A DNA stretch of 64,000 nucleotides from Acanthosepion esculentum (Eukaryota > Mollusca > Cephalopoda > Sepiida > Sepiidae), in assembly GCA_964036315.1 (NCBI GenBank), contig CAXIWW010000817.1, positions 9,211,501 through 9,275,500 on the forward strand, read 5' to 3'. Shown here piece by piece: positions 1 to 12,369 of this stretch. The first letter of the stretch is position 1; each line of letters begins with the position of its first letter. The notes under the pieces are model-generated. The model was not told where the DNA came from. It saw nothing but the letters and a program-made list of their open reading frames with translations, and ran no database searches. A program made the position numbers and the translations under genes.

Positions 1-1249
1 TGTTGGTCGCAAGTTTTTATATAAACATGTATTTTTATACATTCATAGTGTTTTTTTTAGTGGGGGGTCACTATTTGCTCATAGCTGGGAACCTTTGTGA
101 TCAGAAGCCTTGCTGTCAGATGTAGTTTATAATCATACCTAGGACTAGTTGGCAATGTGGTGCTGTTGGTACTTTTGCTATCAGCTGTTGGCACTTTTGC
201 TATCAGCTGTTGGCAGTTTTGCTATCAGCTGTTGGCACTTTTGCTATCAGCTGTTGGCATTTTTTGGTATTATCTGTTGGCACTTTTGGTATCAGCTGTT
301 GGCACTTTTGCTATCAGCTGTTGGCACTTTTGCTATCATCTGTTGGCACTTTTGCTATCAGCTTTTGGCACATATGGTATCTGCTGTTGGCAATTTTGCT
401 ATCAGCTGTTGGCACTTTTGCTATCAACTGTTGGCACATTTGCTATCAACTGGTGTTGTTCGCACGTTTTTATATAAACATGTATTTTTATACTTTCATA
501 GTGTTTTTTTTTTAGTGGGGGTCACTACTTGCTCATAGCTAGGACCCTTTGTGATCAGAAGCCTTGCTGTCAGATGTAGTTTATAATCATACCTAGGAAT
601 GGTTGGCACTGTGGTGCTGTTGGCACTTTTGGTATCAGCTGCTGGCACTTGTGCTATCAGCTGTTGGCACTTTTGCTATCAGGTTTTTGCACTTTTGGTA
701 TCAGCTGTGGTGCTGTTGGAAGTTTTGCTATCAGCTGTTGGCACTTTTGCTACAAGCTGTGGTGCTGTTGGCACTTTTGCTATCAACTGGTGTTGTTCGG
801 AAGTTTTTATATAAACATCTATTTTTATTATTTCATAGTGTTTTTTCTTTTAGTGGGGGGTCACTATTTGCTAATAGCTGGGACCCTTTGTGATCAGAAG
901 CCTTGCTGTCAGATGTAGTTTATAGTCATACCTAGGACTATTGGCACTGTGGTGCTGTTGGCACTTTTGCTATCAGCTGTTGGCACTCTTGCTATCGGCT
1001 GTTGGCACTTTTGCTATCAGCTTTTGGCACATTTGATATCAGCTGTTGGCTCTTTTGGTATCAGCTGTTGGCACTTTTGAAATCAGCTGTTGCACTTTTG
1101 CTATCAGCTGTTGGCATTTGGTATAATCTTTTTGCACTTTTGCTATCAGCTGTTGGCACTTTTGCTATCAGCTGTTGGTACTTTTGCTATCAGCTGTGTT
1201 GCTGTTGGCACTTTTGCTATAAACAGGTGTGGTTCGCAAAAGTTCGCAA
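1..1249 (-). repeat. Orientation block B1 (reverse), about 3 units, left edge open
   Basis: Monomers read CTGTTGGC...ATCAG on the + strand, so units run on the - strand. Spacer landmarks (CCTAGG) lie at about 138, 592 and 931. The block enters from beyond the window start, mid-spacer. The stretch 920-1140 carries rare variants (a monomer with ATTATACC, one with GATTTC, one with AAGAGTGCC, and a spacer lacking CT before AGTCCTAGG) that recur in inverted form at 31455-31690, showing the two are copies. Confidence 0.92.
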
Positions 1250-1269
1250 AAATATAAAAACTTGCGAAC
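1232..1269 (-). repeat. Head-to-head inversion junction J1
   Basis: Two tandem copies of GTTCGCAAAA (1232-1241, 1242-1251) are followed by ATATAAAAAC and the inverted arm TTGCGAAC (1262-1269). The arms GTTCGCAA and TTGCGAAC face each other across 12 bases. To the left units run on the - strand, to the right on the + strand. The reverse complement of this segment matches J3 exactly and J2 except for two T, and flanking variants match too. J1 is therefore the same junction in the opposite direction. Confidence 0.92.
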
Positions 1270-1794
1270 AACACCAGTTGATAGCAAAAGTGCCAACACA
1301 CCACAGCTGGTAGCAAAAGTGCCAACAGCTGATAGCAAAAGTGCCAACAGCTGATACCAAAAGTGCCAAAAGCTGATAGCAAAAGTGCCAACAGCTGATA
1401 GCAAAAGTGCCAACATCTGATAGCAAAAGTGCCAACAGCACAACAGTGCCAACTAGTCCTAGTTATGACTATAAACTACATCTGACAGCAAGGCTTCTGA
1501 TCAGAAAGGGTCCAAGCTAGGAGCAAATAGTGACCCCCCACTAAAAAAAACACTTTGAAAGTATAAAAATACATGTTTATATAAATACTTGCGAACAACA
1601 CCAGTTGATAGCAAAAGTGCCAACAGCACCACAGCTGATAGCAAAAGTGTCAACAACTGATAGCAAAAGTGCCAACAGCTGATAGCAAAAGTGCCAACAG
1701 CACCACAGTGCCAACTAGTCCTAGGTATGACTATAAACTACATCTGACAGCAAGGCTTCTGATCACAAAGGGTCCCAGCTATGAGCAAATAGTT

Positions 1795-2475
1795 ACCCCC
1801 CACTAAAAAAAAACACTATGAAATATAAAAATACATGTTTATATAAAAACTTGCGAACAACACCAGTTGATAGCAAAAGTGCAAACAGCCCCAAAGCTGA
1901 TAGCAAAAGTGCCAACAGCTGATAGCAAAAGTCCCAACAGCTGATAGCAAAAGTGCCAACAGATGATAGCAAAAGGGCCAAAAGCTGATAGCAAAAGTGC
2001 CAACAGATGATATCAAAAGGGCCAAAAGCTGAAAGCAAAAGTGCCAAAAGCTGATAGCTAAAGTGCAAACAGCTGATAGCAAAAGTGCCAACAGCTGATA
2101 CCAAAAGTGCCAACAGCTTATAGCAAAAGTTCCAACAGCTGATAGCAAAAGTGCCAACATCTGATAGCAAATGTGCCAACAGCACCACAGTGCCAACTAG
2201 TCCTAGGTATAACTATAAACTACATCTGACAGCAAGGCTTCTGATCACAAAGGGTCCAAGCTATGAGCAAATAGTGACCCCCACTAAATAAAAACACTAT
2301 GAAAGTATAAAAATAGATGTTTATATAAAAACTTGCGAACAACACCAGTTGATAGCAAAAGTGCCAACAGCAACACAGCTGATAGCAAAAGTGCAAACAG
2401 CTGATAGCAAAAGTGCCAACAGCAGATAGCAAAAGTGCCAACAGCACCACAGTGCAAACTAGTCCTAGGTATGAC
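1795..2475 (+). repeat. Multi-unit duplication D1, first copy (second at about 4308-4990)
   Basis: Two units here recur about 2513 bp downstream with the same rare variants: the CCCCAAAGCTG octamer replacement, GTCCCAACAG, GGGCCAAAAG, GCTGAAAGC, GATAGATG in the spacer and CAACACAG. The second copy has a few extra indels near 4561-4700. A partial third copy of the GGGCCAAAAG-GCTGAAAGC run is at 5415-5480. The inverted counterpart is near J3 (38405-38520). Confidence 0.85.
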
Positions 2476-2640
2476 TATAAACTACATCTGACAGCAAGTC
2501 TTCTGACCACAAAGGGTCCCAGCTATGAGCAAATAGTGACCCCCCACTAAGAAAAACACTATGAATGTATAAAAATACATGTTTATATAAAAACTTGCGA
2601 ACAACACCAGTTGATAGCAAAAGTGCCAACAGCACCACAG

Positions 2641-2728
2641 CTGATAGCAAAAGTGCCAACAGCTGATAGCAAAAGTGCCAACAGCTGCTAGCAAAAGTGC
2701 CAACAGCTGATAGCAAAAGTGCCAACAG
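2641..2728 (+). repeat. Reference 22-bp monomer array (n = 4)
   Basis: Four monomers at 2641, 2663, 2685 and 2707, each 22 bp, with a single substitution in the third (GCTAGC for GATAGC). The monomer starts CTGATAGC, has an A4 tract, and ends GTGCCAACAG; GC is 10 of 22. Where two monomers meet, CAGCTG forms, and the 18 bases around it (TGCCAACAG followed by CTGATAGCA) are an imperfect palindrome with 14 of 18 symmetric positions. The array is bracketed by CACCACAG at 2633-2640 and 2729-2736. Confidence 0.93.
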
Positions 2729-4199
2729 CACCACAGTGCCAACTAGTCCTAGGTATGACTATAAACTACATCTGACAGCAAGGCTTCTGATTACAAAGGG
2801 TCCAAGCTATGAGCAAATAGTGACCACCCACTAAAAAAAAAAAACACTATGAAAGTATAAAAATACATGTTTATATAAAAAATTGCGAACAACACCAGTT
2901 GATAGCAAAAGTGCCAACAGCTGATAGCAAAAGTGCCAACAGCACCACATTGCCAACTAGTCCTAGGTATGACTATAAACTACATCTGACAGTAAGTCTT
3001 CTGATCACAAAGTGTCCCAGCTATGAGCAAATAGTGACCCACCACTAAAAAAAAACATTATGAATGTATAAAAATATATGTTTATATAAAAAAATGCGAA
3101 CAACACCAGTTGATAGCAAAAGTGCCAACAGCAACACAGCTGATAGCAAAAGTGCCAACAGCTGATAGCAAAAGTGCCAACAGCTGATACCAAAAGTGCC
3201 AACAGCTCATAGCAAAAGTGCCAACAGCTGATAGCAAAAGTGCCAACAGCACCACAGTGCCAACTAGTCCTAGGTATGATATAAACTACATCTGACAGTA
3301 AGGCTTCTGATCACAAAGGGTCCCAGCTGTGAGCAAATAGTTACCCCCCACTAAAAAAAAACACTATGAAATTATAAAAATACATGTTTATATAAAAACT
3401 TGCGAACAACACCAGTTGATAGCAAAAGTACAAACAGCACCACAGCTGATAGCAAAAGTGCCAACAGCTGATAGCAAAAGTGCCAACAGCTGATAGCAAA
3501 AGTGCCAAAAGGTGATAGCAAAAGTGCCAACAGCTGATAATAAAAGTGCCAACAGATGATACCAAAAGTGCCAACAGCTGATAGCAAAAGTGCCAACAGC
3601 TGATAGCAAAAGTGCCAACAGCTGATAGCAAAAGTGCCGACAGCATCACATTGCCAACTAGTCCTAGGTATGAATATAAACTACATCTGACAGCAAGGCT
3701 TCTGATCACAAAGTGTCCCAGCTATGAGCAAATAGTGACCCCACACTAAAAAAAAACACTATGAATGTATAAAAATATATGTTTATATAAAAAATTGCGA
3801 ACAACACCAGTTGATAGCAAAAGTGCCAACAGCACCACAGCTGATAGCAAAAGTGCCAACAACTGATAGCAAAAGTGCCAACAACTGATAGCAAAAGTGC
3901 CAACAGCTGATAGCAAAATTGCCAACAGCACCACAGTGCATACTAGTCCTAGGTATGACTATAAACTACATCTAACAGCAAGGCTTCTGATCACAAAGGG
4001 TCCCAGCTATGAGAAAATAGTGACCCCCCACTAAAAAAAAACACTATGTAAGTATAAAAATACATGTTTATATAAAAACTTGCGAACAACATCAGTTGAT
4101 AGCAAAAGTGCCAATAGCACAACAGCTGATAGCAAAAGTGCCAACAGCTGATAGCAAATGTGCCAACAACTGATAGCAAAAGTGCCAACAGCTGATAGC

Positions 4200-4310
4200 A
4201 AAAGTGCCAACAGCACCACCGTGCCAACTAGTACTAGGTATGATATAAACTACATCTGACAGCAAGAATTCTGATCACAAAGGGCCCCAGCTATTAGCAA
4301 ATAGTTACCC
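4200..4310 (+). repeat. Inverted copy of 29725-29830
   Basis: The spacer here has several private changes (CACCACCGTGCC, TATGATATAAAC, AGCAAGAATTCTG, GGGCCCCAGCTATTAGC and AAATAGTTACC). The same changes, reverse complemented, occur in the spacer at 29725-29830, just left of J2. It supports the view that the A1 region to the right of J1 and the B2 region to the left of J2 are inverted equivalents. Confidence 0.85.
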
Positions 4311-7300
4311 CCCACTAAAAAAAAACAATATGAAATATAAAAATACATGTTTATATAAAAACTTGCGAACAACACCAGTTCATAGCAAAAGTGCAAACAG
4401 CCCCAAAGCTGATAGCAAAAGTGCCAACAGCTGATAGCAAAAGTCCCAACAGCTGATAGCAAAAGTGCCAACAGATGATAGCAAAAGGGCCAAAAGCTGA
4501 TAGCAAAAGTGCCAACAGATTATATCAAAAGGGCCAAAAGCTGAAAGCAAAAGTGCCAAAAGCTGATACCTAAATTGCAAACACCTGATAGCAAAAGTGC
4601 CAACAGCTGATACCAAAAGTGCCAACAGCTGATAGCAAAAGTTCCACAGCTGATAGCAAAAGTGCCAACATCTGATAGCACCACAGTTCCAACAGCACCA
4701 CAGTGCCAACTAGTCCTAGGTATGACTATAAATTACATCTGACAGCAAGGCTTCTGATCACAAAGGGTCCAAGCCATGAGCAAATAGTGACCCCCACTAA
4801 ATAAAAACACTATGAAAGTATAAAAATAGATGTTTATATAAAAACTTGCGAAGAACACCAATTGATAGCAAAAGTGCCAACAGCAACACAGCTGATAGCA
4901 AAAGTGCAAACAGCTGATAGCAAAAGTGCCAACAGCTGATAGCAAAAGTGCCAACAGCACCACAGTGCAAACTAGTCCTAGGTATGACTATAAACTACAT
5001 CTGACAGCAAGTCTTCTGATCACAAAGGGTCCCAGCTCTGAGTAAATAGTTACCCCCACTAAAAATAAAACCACTATGAAAGTATAAAAATACATGTTTA
5101 TATAAAAACTTGCGAACAACACCAGTTGATAGCAAACGTGCCAACAGCACCACAGCTGATAGCAAAAGTGCCAACAGCTGATAGCAAAAGTGCCAACAGC
5201 TGATACCAAAAGTGCCAAAAGCTGATAGCAAATGTGCCAACAGCTGATAGCAAAAGTGCCAACAGATGATACCAAAAGTGCCAACAGCTGATAGCAAAAG
5301 TGCCAACAGCTGATAGCAAAAGTGCCAACAGATAATACAAAAAGTGCCAAAGGCTGATAGCAAATGTGCCAACAGCTCATAGCAAAAGTGCCAACAGCTG
5401 ATAGCAAAAGTGCCAACAGATGATACCAAAAGGGCCAAAAGCTGAAAGCAAAAGTGCCAAAAGCTGATAGCTAAAGTTTAAACAGCTGATAGCAAAAGTG
5501 CCAACAGCTGATACCAAAAGTGCCAACAGCTGATAGCAAAAGTGCCAACAGCTGAGAGCAAAAGTGCCAACAGCACCACAGTGTCAAGAAGTCCTAGGTA
5601 TGACTATAAACTACATCTGACAGCAACGGGTTCTGATCACAAAGGGTCCAAGCTATGAGCAAATAGTTACCCCCCACTAAAAAAAAAACACTATGAAAGT
5701 ATAAAAATACATGTTTATATACAAACTTGCGGACAACACCAGTTGATAGCAAAAGTGCCAATAGGAACACAGCTGATAGCAAAAGTGCCAACAGCTGATA
5801 GCAAAAGTGCCAACAGCTGATAGCAAAAGTGCCAACAGCACAACAGTGCCATCTAGTCCTAGGTATGACTATAAACTACATCTGACAGCAAGGCTTCTGA
5901 TCACAAAGGGTCCCAGCTTTGAGCAAATAGTGACCCCCCACTACAAAAAAAACACTATGAATGTATAAAAATACATGTTTATATAAAAACTTGCGAACAA
6001 CACCAGTTGATAGCAAAAGTGTTAACAGCACCACAGCTGATAGCAAAAGTGCCAACAGCTGATAGCAAAAGTGCCAACAGCTGATAGCAAAAGTGCCAAC
6101 AGCTGATAACAAAAGTGCCAACAGCTGATAGCAAAAGTGCCAACAGCTGATAGCAAAACGCCAACAGCTGATAACAAAAGTGCCAACAGCTGATAGCAAA
6201 AGTGCCAACAGCTGATAGCAAAAGTGACAACAGCTGATACCAAAAATGCCAAAAGCTGATAGAAAAAGTGCCAACAACTTATAGCAAAAGTGCCAACAGC
6301 TGATAGCAAAAGTGACAACAGCTGAAAGCAAAAGTGCCAAAAGCTGATAGCAAAAGTGCCAACAGCACCACTGTGCCAACTAGTCCTAGGTATGACTAAA
6401 AACTACATCTGACAGCAAGTCTTCTGATCACAAAGGGTCCCAGCTATGAGCAAATATTGACCCCCCCACTAAAAAAAAAAAACCTATGAATGTATACATG
6501 TTTATATAAAACTTGCGAACAACACCAGTTGATAGCAAAAGAGCCAACAGCACCACAGCTGATAGCAAAAGTGCCAACAACTGATAGCAAAAGTGCCAAC
6601 AGCTGATACCAAAAGTGCGAATAGCTGATAGCAAAAGTGCCAACATCTGATAGCAAAATTGCCAACAGCACCACAGTGCCAATTAGTCCTAGGTATGACT
6701 ATAAACTACATCTGACAGCAAGGGTTCTGATCAAAAAGTGTCCCAGCTATGAGCAAATAGTTACCCACCACTAAAAAAAAAACACTATGAAAGTATAAAA
6801 ATACATGTTTATATAAAAACTTGCGAACAACACCAGTTGATAGCAAAAGTGCCAACAGCAACACAGCTGATAGCAAAAGTGCCAACAGCTGATAGCAAAA
6901 GTGCCAACAGCTGATAGCAAAATGCCAAAAGCTGATAGCAAAAGTGCCAACAGCACCACATTGCCAACTAATGCTAGGTATGACTATAAACTACATCTGA
7001 CAGAAAGGCTACTGATCACAAAGGGTCCCAGCTATGAGCAAATAGTGACCCCCCACTAAAAAAAAACACTATGAATGTATAAAAATACATGTTTATATAA
7101 AAACTTGCGAACAACACCAGTCTATAGCAAAAGTGCCAACAGCACTACAGCTGATAGCAAAAGTGCCAACAGCTGATAGCAAAAGTGCCAACAGCTGATA
7201 GCAAAAGTGCCAACTGCTGATAGCAAAAGTGACAACAGCACAACAGTGCCAACTAGTCCTAGGTATGACTATAAACTACATCCGACAGCAAGGCTTCTGA

Positions 7301-10300
7301 TCACAAAGGGTCCCAGCTATGAGCAAATAGTGACCCCCGACTAAAAAAAAAACACTATGAAAGTATAAAAATACATGTTTATATAAAAACTTGCAAACAA
7401 CACCAGTTGATAGCACAAGTGCCAACAGCACCACAGCTGATAGCAAAAGTGCCAACAGCTGATAGCAAAAGTGCCAACAGCTGATAGTAAAAGTGCCAAA
7501 AGCTGATAGCAAAAGTGCCAACAGCTGATAGCAAAAGTGCCAACAGATGATAGCAAAAGTGCCAACAGCTGCTAGCAAAAGTGCCAACAGCTGATAGCAA
7601 AGTGCCAACAGCTGATAGCAAAAGTGCCAACAGCTGATAGCAAAAGTGCCAACAGCTGATAGCAAAAGTGCCAACAGCTGATACCAAAAGTACCAACAGC
7701 TGATAGCAAAAGTGCCAACAGCACCACATTCCCAACTAGTCCTAGGTATGACTATAAACTACATCTGACAGCAAGGCTTCTGATCACAAACTGTCCCAGC
7801 TATGAGCAAATAGTGACCCCCCACTAAAAAAAAAACACTATGAAAGTATAAAAATACATGTTTGTATAAAAACTTGCGAACAACACCAGTTGATAGTAAA
7901 AGTGCCAACAGCACCACAGCTGATAGCAAAAGTGCCAACAGCTGATAGAAAAATGTAAACAGCTGATAGCAAAAGTGCCTACAGCTGATACCAAAAGTGC
8001 CAAAAGCTGATAGCAAAAGTGCCAACAGCTGATAGCAAAAGTGCCAACAGCTGATAGCAAAAGTGCCAACAGCACCACAGTGCCAATAGTCCTAGGTATG
8101 ACTATAAACTACATCTGACAGCAAGGCTTCTGATCTCAAAGGGTCCCAGCTATGAGCAAATAGTGACCCCCCACTAAAAAAAAAACACTATGAATGTATA
8201 AAAATAGATGTTTATATAAAAACTTGCGAACAACACCAGTTTATAGCGAAAGTGCCAACAGCACCACAGCAGATAGCAAAAGTGCTAACAGCTGATAGCA
8301 AAAGTGCCAAAAGCTGATAGCAAAAGTACCAAAAGCTGATAGAAAAAGTGCCAACAGCACCACATTGCCAACTAGTCCTAGGTTTGACTATAAACTACAT
8401 CTGACAGCAAGGCTTCTGATCACAAAGGGTCCCATCTCTGAGCAAATAGTGACCATCCACTAAAAAAAAACACTTTGAATGTATAAAAATACATGTTTAT
8501 ATAAAAACTTGCGAACAACACCAGTTGTTAGATAAAATGCCAACAGCACCACAGCTGATAGCAAAAGTGCCAACAGTTGATAGTAAAAGTGCCAAAATGT
8601 GATAGCAAAAGTGCCAACAGCACCACATTGCCAAATAGTCCTAGGTATGACTATAAACAACATCTGACAGCAAGGCTTCTGATCACAAAGGGTCCCAGCT
8701 ATGAGCAAATAGTGACCCCACACAAAAAAAAAAACACTATGAAAGTATAAAAATACATGTTTCTATAAAAACTTGCGAACAACACCAGTTGATAGCAAAA
8801 GTGCAAACAGCACCACAGCCGATAGCAAAAGTGCCACAGCTGATAGCAAAAGTGCCAACAGCTGATAGCAAAAGTGCCAACAGCTGATAGCAAAAGTGCC
8901 AAAAGCTGATAGCAAAAGTGCCAACAGCTGATAGCAAAAGTGCCAACAGATGACACCAAAATTGCCAACAGCGGATAGCAAAATGCCAGGGGCTGATAGC
9001 AAATGTGCCAACAGCTGATAGCAAAAGTGCCAACAGCTGATACCAAAAGTGCCAAAAGCTGATAGCAAAAGTGCCAACAGCTGATAGCAAAAGTGCCAAC
9101 AGCACCACAGTGCCAACTAGTCTTAGGTATGACTATAAACTACATCTGACAGCAAGGCTTCTGTTCACAAAGGGTCCCAGCTGTGAACAAATAGTGACCC
9201 CCCACTAAAAAAAATACACTATGAAAGTATAAAAATACATGTTTATATAAAAACTTGCGAACAACACAAGTTGATAGCAAAAGTGCCAACAGCACCACAG
9301 CTGATAGCAAAAGTGCCAACAGCTGATAGCAAAAGTGCCAACAGCTGATAGCAAAAGTGCCAACAGCACCACAGTGCCAACTAGTCCTTGGTATGACTAT
9401 AAACTACATCTGACAGCAAGGCTTCTGATCACAAATGGTCCCAGCTATGAGCAAATAGTGACACCCCACTAAAAAAAAACTACGAAAGTATAAAAATACA
9501 TGTTTATATAAAAACTTGCGAACAAGGCCTGTTGATAGCAAAAGTGCCAACAGCACCACAGCTGATAGCAAAAGTGCCAACAGCTGATAGCAAGAGTGCC
9601 AACAGCACCACAGTGCCAACTAGTCCTAGGTATGACTATAAACTATATCTGACAGCAAGTCTTCTGATCACAAAGGGTCCCAGCTATGAGCAAATAGTGA
9701 CCCCCCACTAAAAGAAAACATTATGAATGTATAAAAATACATGTTAATATAAAAACTTGCGAACAACAGCAGTTGATAGCAAAAGTGCCAACAGCACCAC
9801 AGCTGATAGCAAAAGTGCCAAGAGCTGAGAGCAAAAGTGCCAACAGCTGATACCAAAAGTGCCAACAGCTGATAGCAAAAGTGCCAACAGCTGATAGCAA
9901 AAGTGCCAACAGCACCACAGTGCCAACTAGTCCTAGGTATGTCTATAAACTACATCTGACAGCAAGGCTTCTGATCACAAAGGGTCACAGCTATGAGAAA
10001 ATAGTGACCCCCCACTAAAAAAAAAAACACTATGAAAGTATAAAAATACATGTTTATATAAAAACTTGTTAACAACACCAGTTGATAGCAAAAGTGCCAA
10101 CAGCACGACAGCTGATAGCAAAAGTGCCAACAGCTGATAGCAAAAGTGCCAACAGGTGATAGCAAAAGCGCCAACAACTGATAGCAAATGTGCCAACAGC
10201 ACCACAGCTGATAGCAAAATGCCAACAGCTGATAGCAAAAGTGCCAACAGCACCACAGTGCCAACTAGTCCTAGGTATGACTATAAACTACATCTGACAG

Positions 10301-11389
10301 GAAGTCTTCTGATCACAAAGGGTCCCAGCTATGAGCAAATAGTGAACCCCACTAAAAAAAAACAATATGAAAGTATGAAAATACATGTTTATATAAAAAC
10401 TTGCCAACAGCACCAGTTGATAGTAAAAGTGCCAACAGCACCACAGCTGATAGCAAAAGTGCCAACAGCTGATAGCAAAAGTGCAAACAGCTGATAGCAA
10501 AAGTACAAAAAGCTGATAGCAAAAGTGCCAACAGCACCACAGCTGATAGCAAAATGCCAACAGCTGATAGCAAATGTGCCAACAGCTGATAGCAAAAGTG
10601 CCAACAGCACCACAATGCCAAATAGTCCTAGGTATGATTATAACATACATCTGACAGCAAGTCTTCTGATAACAAAGGGTCCAAGCTATGAGCAAATAGT
10701 GACCCCCCACTAAAAAAAAACACTATGAAAGTATAAAAATACATTTTTATATAAAAACTTGCGAACAACACCAGTTGATAGCAAAAGTGCCAACAGCACC
10801 ACAGCTGATAGCAAAAGTGCCAACAGCTGATAGCAAAAGTGCCAACAGCTGATAGCAAAAGTGCCAACAGCCGATAGCTAAAGTGCCAACAGCTGATAGC
10901 AAAAGTGCCAAGAGCAACGCATTGCCAACTAGTCCTAGGTATGACTATAAACTACATCTGATAGCAAGGCTTCTGATCACAAAGGGTTCCAGCTATGAGC
11001 AAATAGTTACCCCCCACTAAAAAAAAACACTATGAAATTATAAAAATACATGTTTACATAAAAACTTGCGAACAACACTAGTTGATAGCAAAAGTGCAAA
11101 CAGCACCACAGCTGATAGCAAAAGTGCCAACAGGTGATAGCAAAAGTGCCAACAGCTGATAGCAAAAGTGACAACAGCTGATACCAAAAGTGCCATAAGC
11201 TGATAGCAAAAGTTCCAACAGCTGATAGCAAAAGTGATAACAGCTGATAGCAAAAGTGCCGAAAGCTAATAGCAAAACGGCCAACAGCACCACAGTGCCA
11301 ACTAGTCATAGGTATGACTATAAACTACATCTGACAGCAAGTCTTCTGATCACAAAGGGTCCCAGCTATGAGCAAATAGTGACCCCCAC

Positions 11390-12050
11390 TAAAAAAAAAC
11401 ATTATGAAAGTATAAAAATACATGTTTATATAAAAACTTGCGAACAACAACAGTTGATAGCAAAAATGCAAACAACACCACAGCTGATAGCAAAAGTGCC
11501 AACAGCTGATAGCAAAAGTGCCAACAGCTGATAGCAAAAGTGCATAAAGCTGATAGCAAAAGTGCCAACAGCTGATAGAAAAAGTGTCAACAACTGATAG
11601 CAAAAGTGCCAACAGCTGATTTCAAATGTGGCAAAAGCTGATAGCAAAAGTACCAACAGCTGATAGCAAAAGTGCCAACAGCTGATAGCAAAAGTACCAA
11701 CAGCTGATAGCAAAAGTGCCAACAGATGAAACCAAAAGTGCCAAAAGCTGATAGCAAAAGTGCCAACAGCTGATAGCAAAAGTGCCAACAGCTGATAGCA
11801 AAAGTGCCAACAACTGGTAGCAAAAGTTCCAACAGCACCACAGTGCCAACTAGTCCTAGATATGACTATAAACTACATATGACAGCAAGGCTTCTGATCA
11901 TAAAGGGTACCAGCTGTGAGCAAATATATGACCCCCCACTGAAGAAAAAAACACTATGAAAGTATAAAAATACAGGTTTATATAAAAACTTGCGAACAAC
12001 ACCAGTTTATAGCAAAAGTGCCAACAGCACCACAGCTGATAGCAAAAGTG
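11390..12050 (+). repeat. Multi-unit duplication D2, first copy (others at 12532-13192 and 15077-15737)
   Basis: A group of variants (AAATGCAAACAACACC, GCATAAAGC, a GATTTC monomer with TGTGGC, ATGAAACC, CAACTGGTAGC, CCTAGATATG, TATATGACC and TACAGG) occurs three times, at offsets of 1142 and then 2545 bp. The first copy differs from the other two at several sites, for example CTTGCG versus CTAGCG, so it is the oldest branch. Confidence 0.88.
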
Positions 12051-12369
12051 CACACAGCTGATAGCTAAAGTGCCAACAGCTGATAGCAAAAGTGCCAACA
12101 GCACCACATTGACAACTAGTCCTAGGTATGACTATAAACTACATCTGACAGCAAGGCTTCTGATCACAAAGGGTCCCAGCTATGAGCAAATAGTGACCCC
12201 CACTAAAAAAAAACACTATGAAAGTATAAAAATACATGTTTATATAAAAATTTGCGAACAACACCAGTTGATAGCAAAAGTGCCAACAGCACCACAGCTC
12301 ATAGCAAAAGTGCCAAGAGCTGATTGCAAAAGTGCCAACAGCTGATAGGAAAAGTGCCAACAGCTGATA

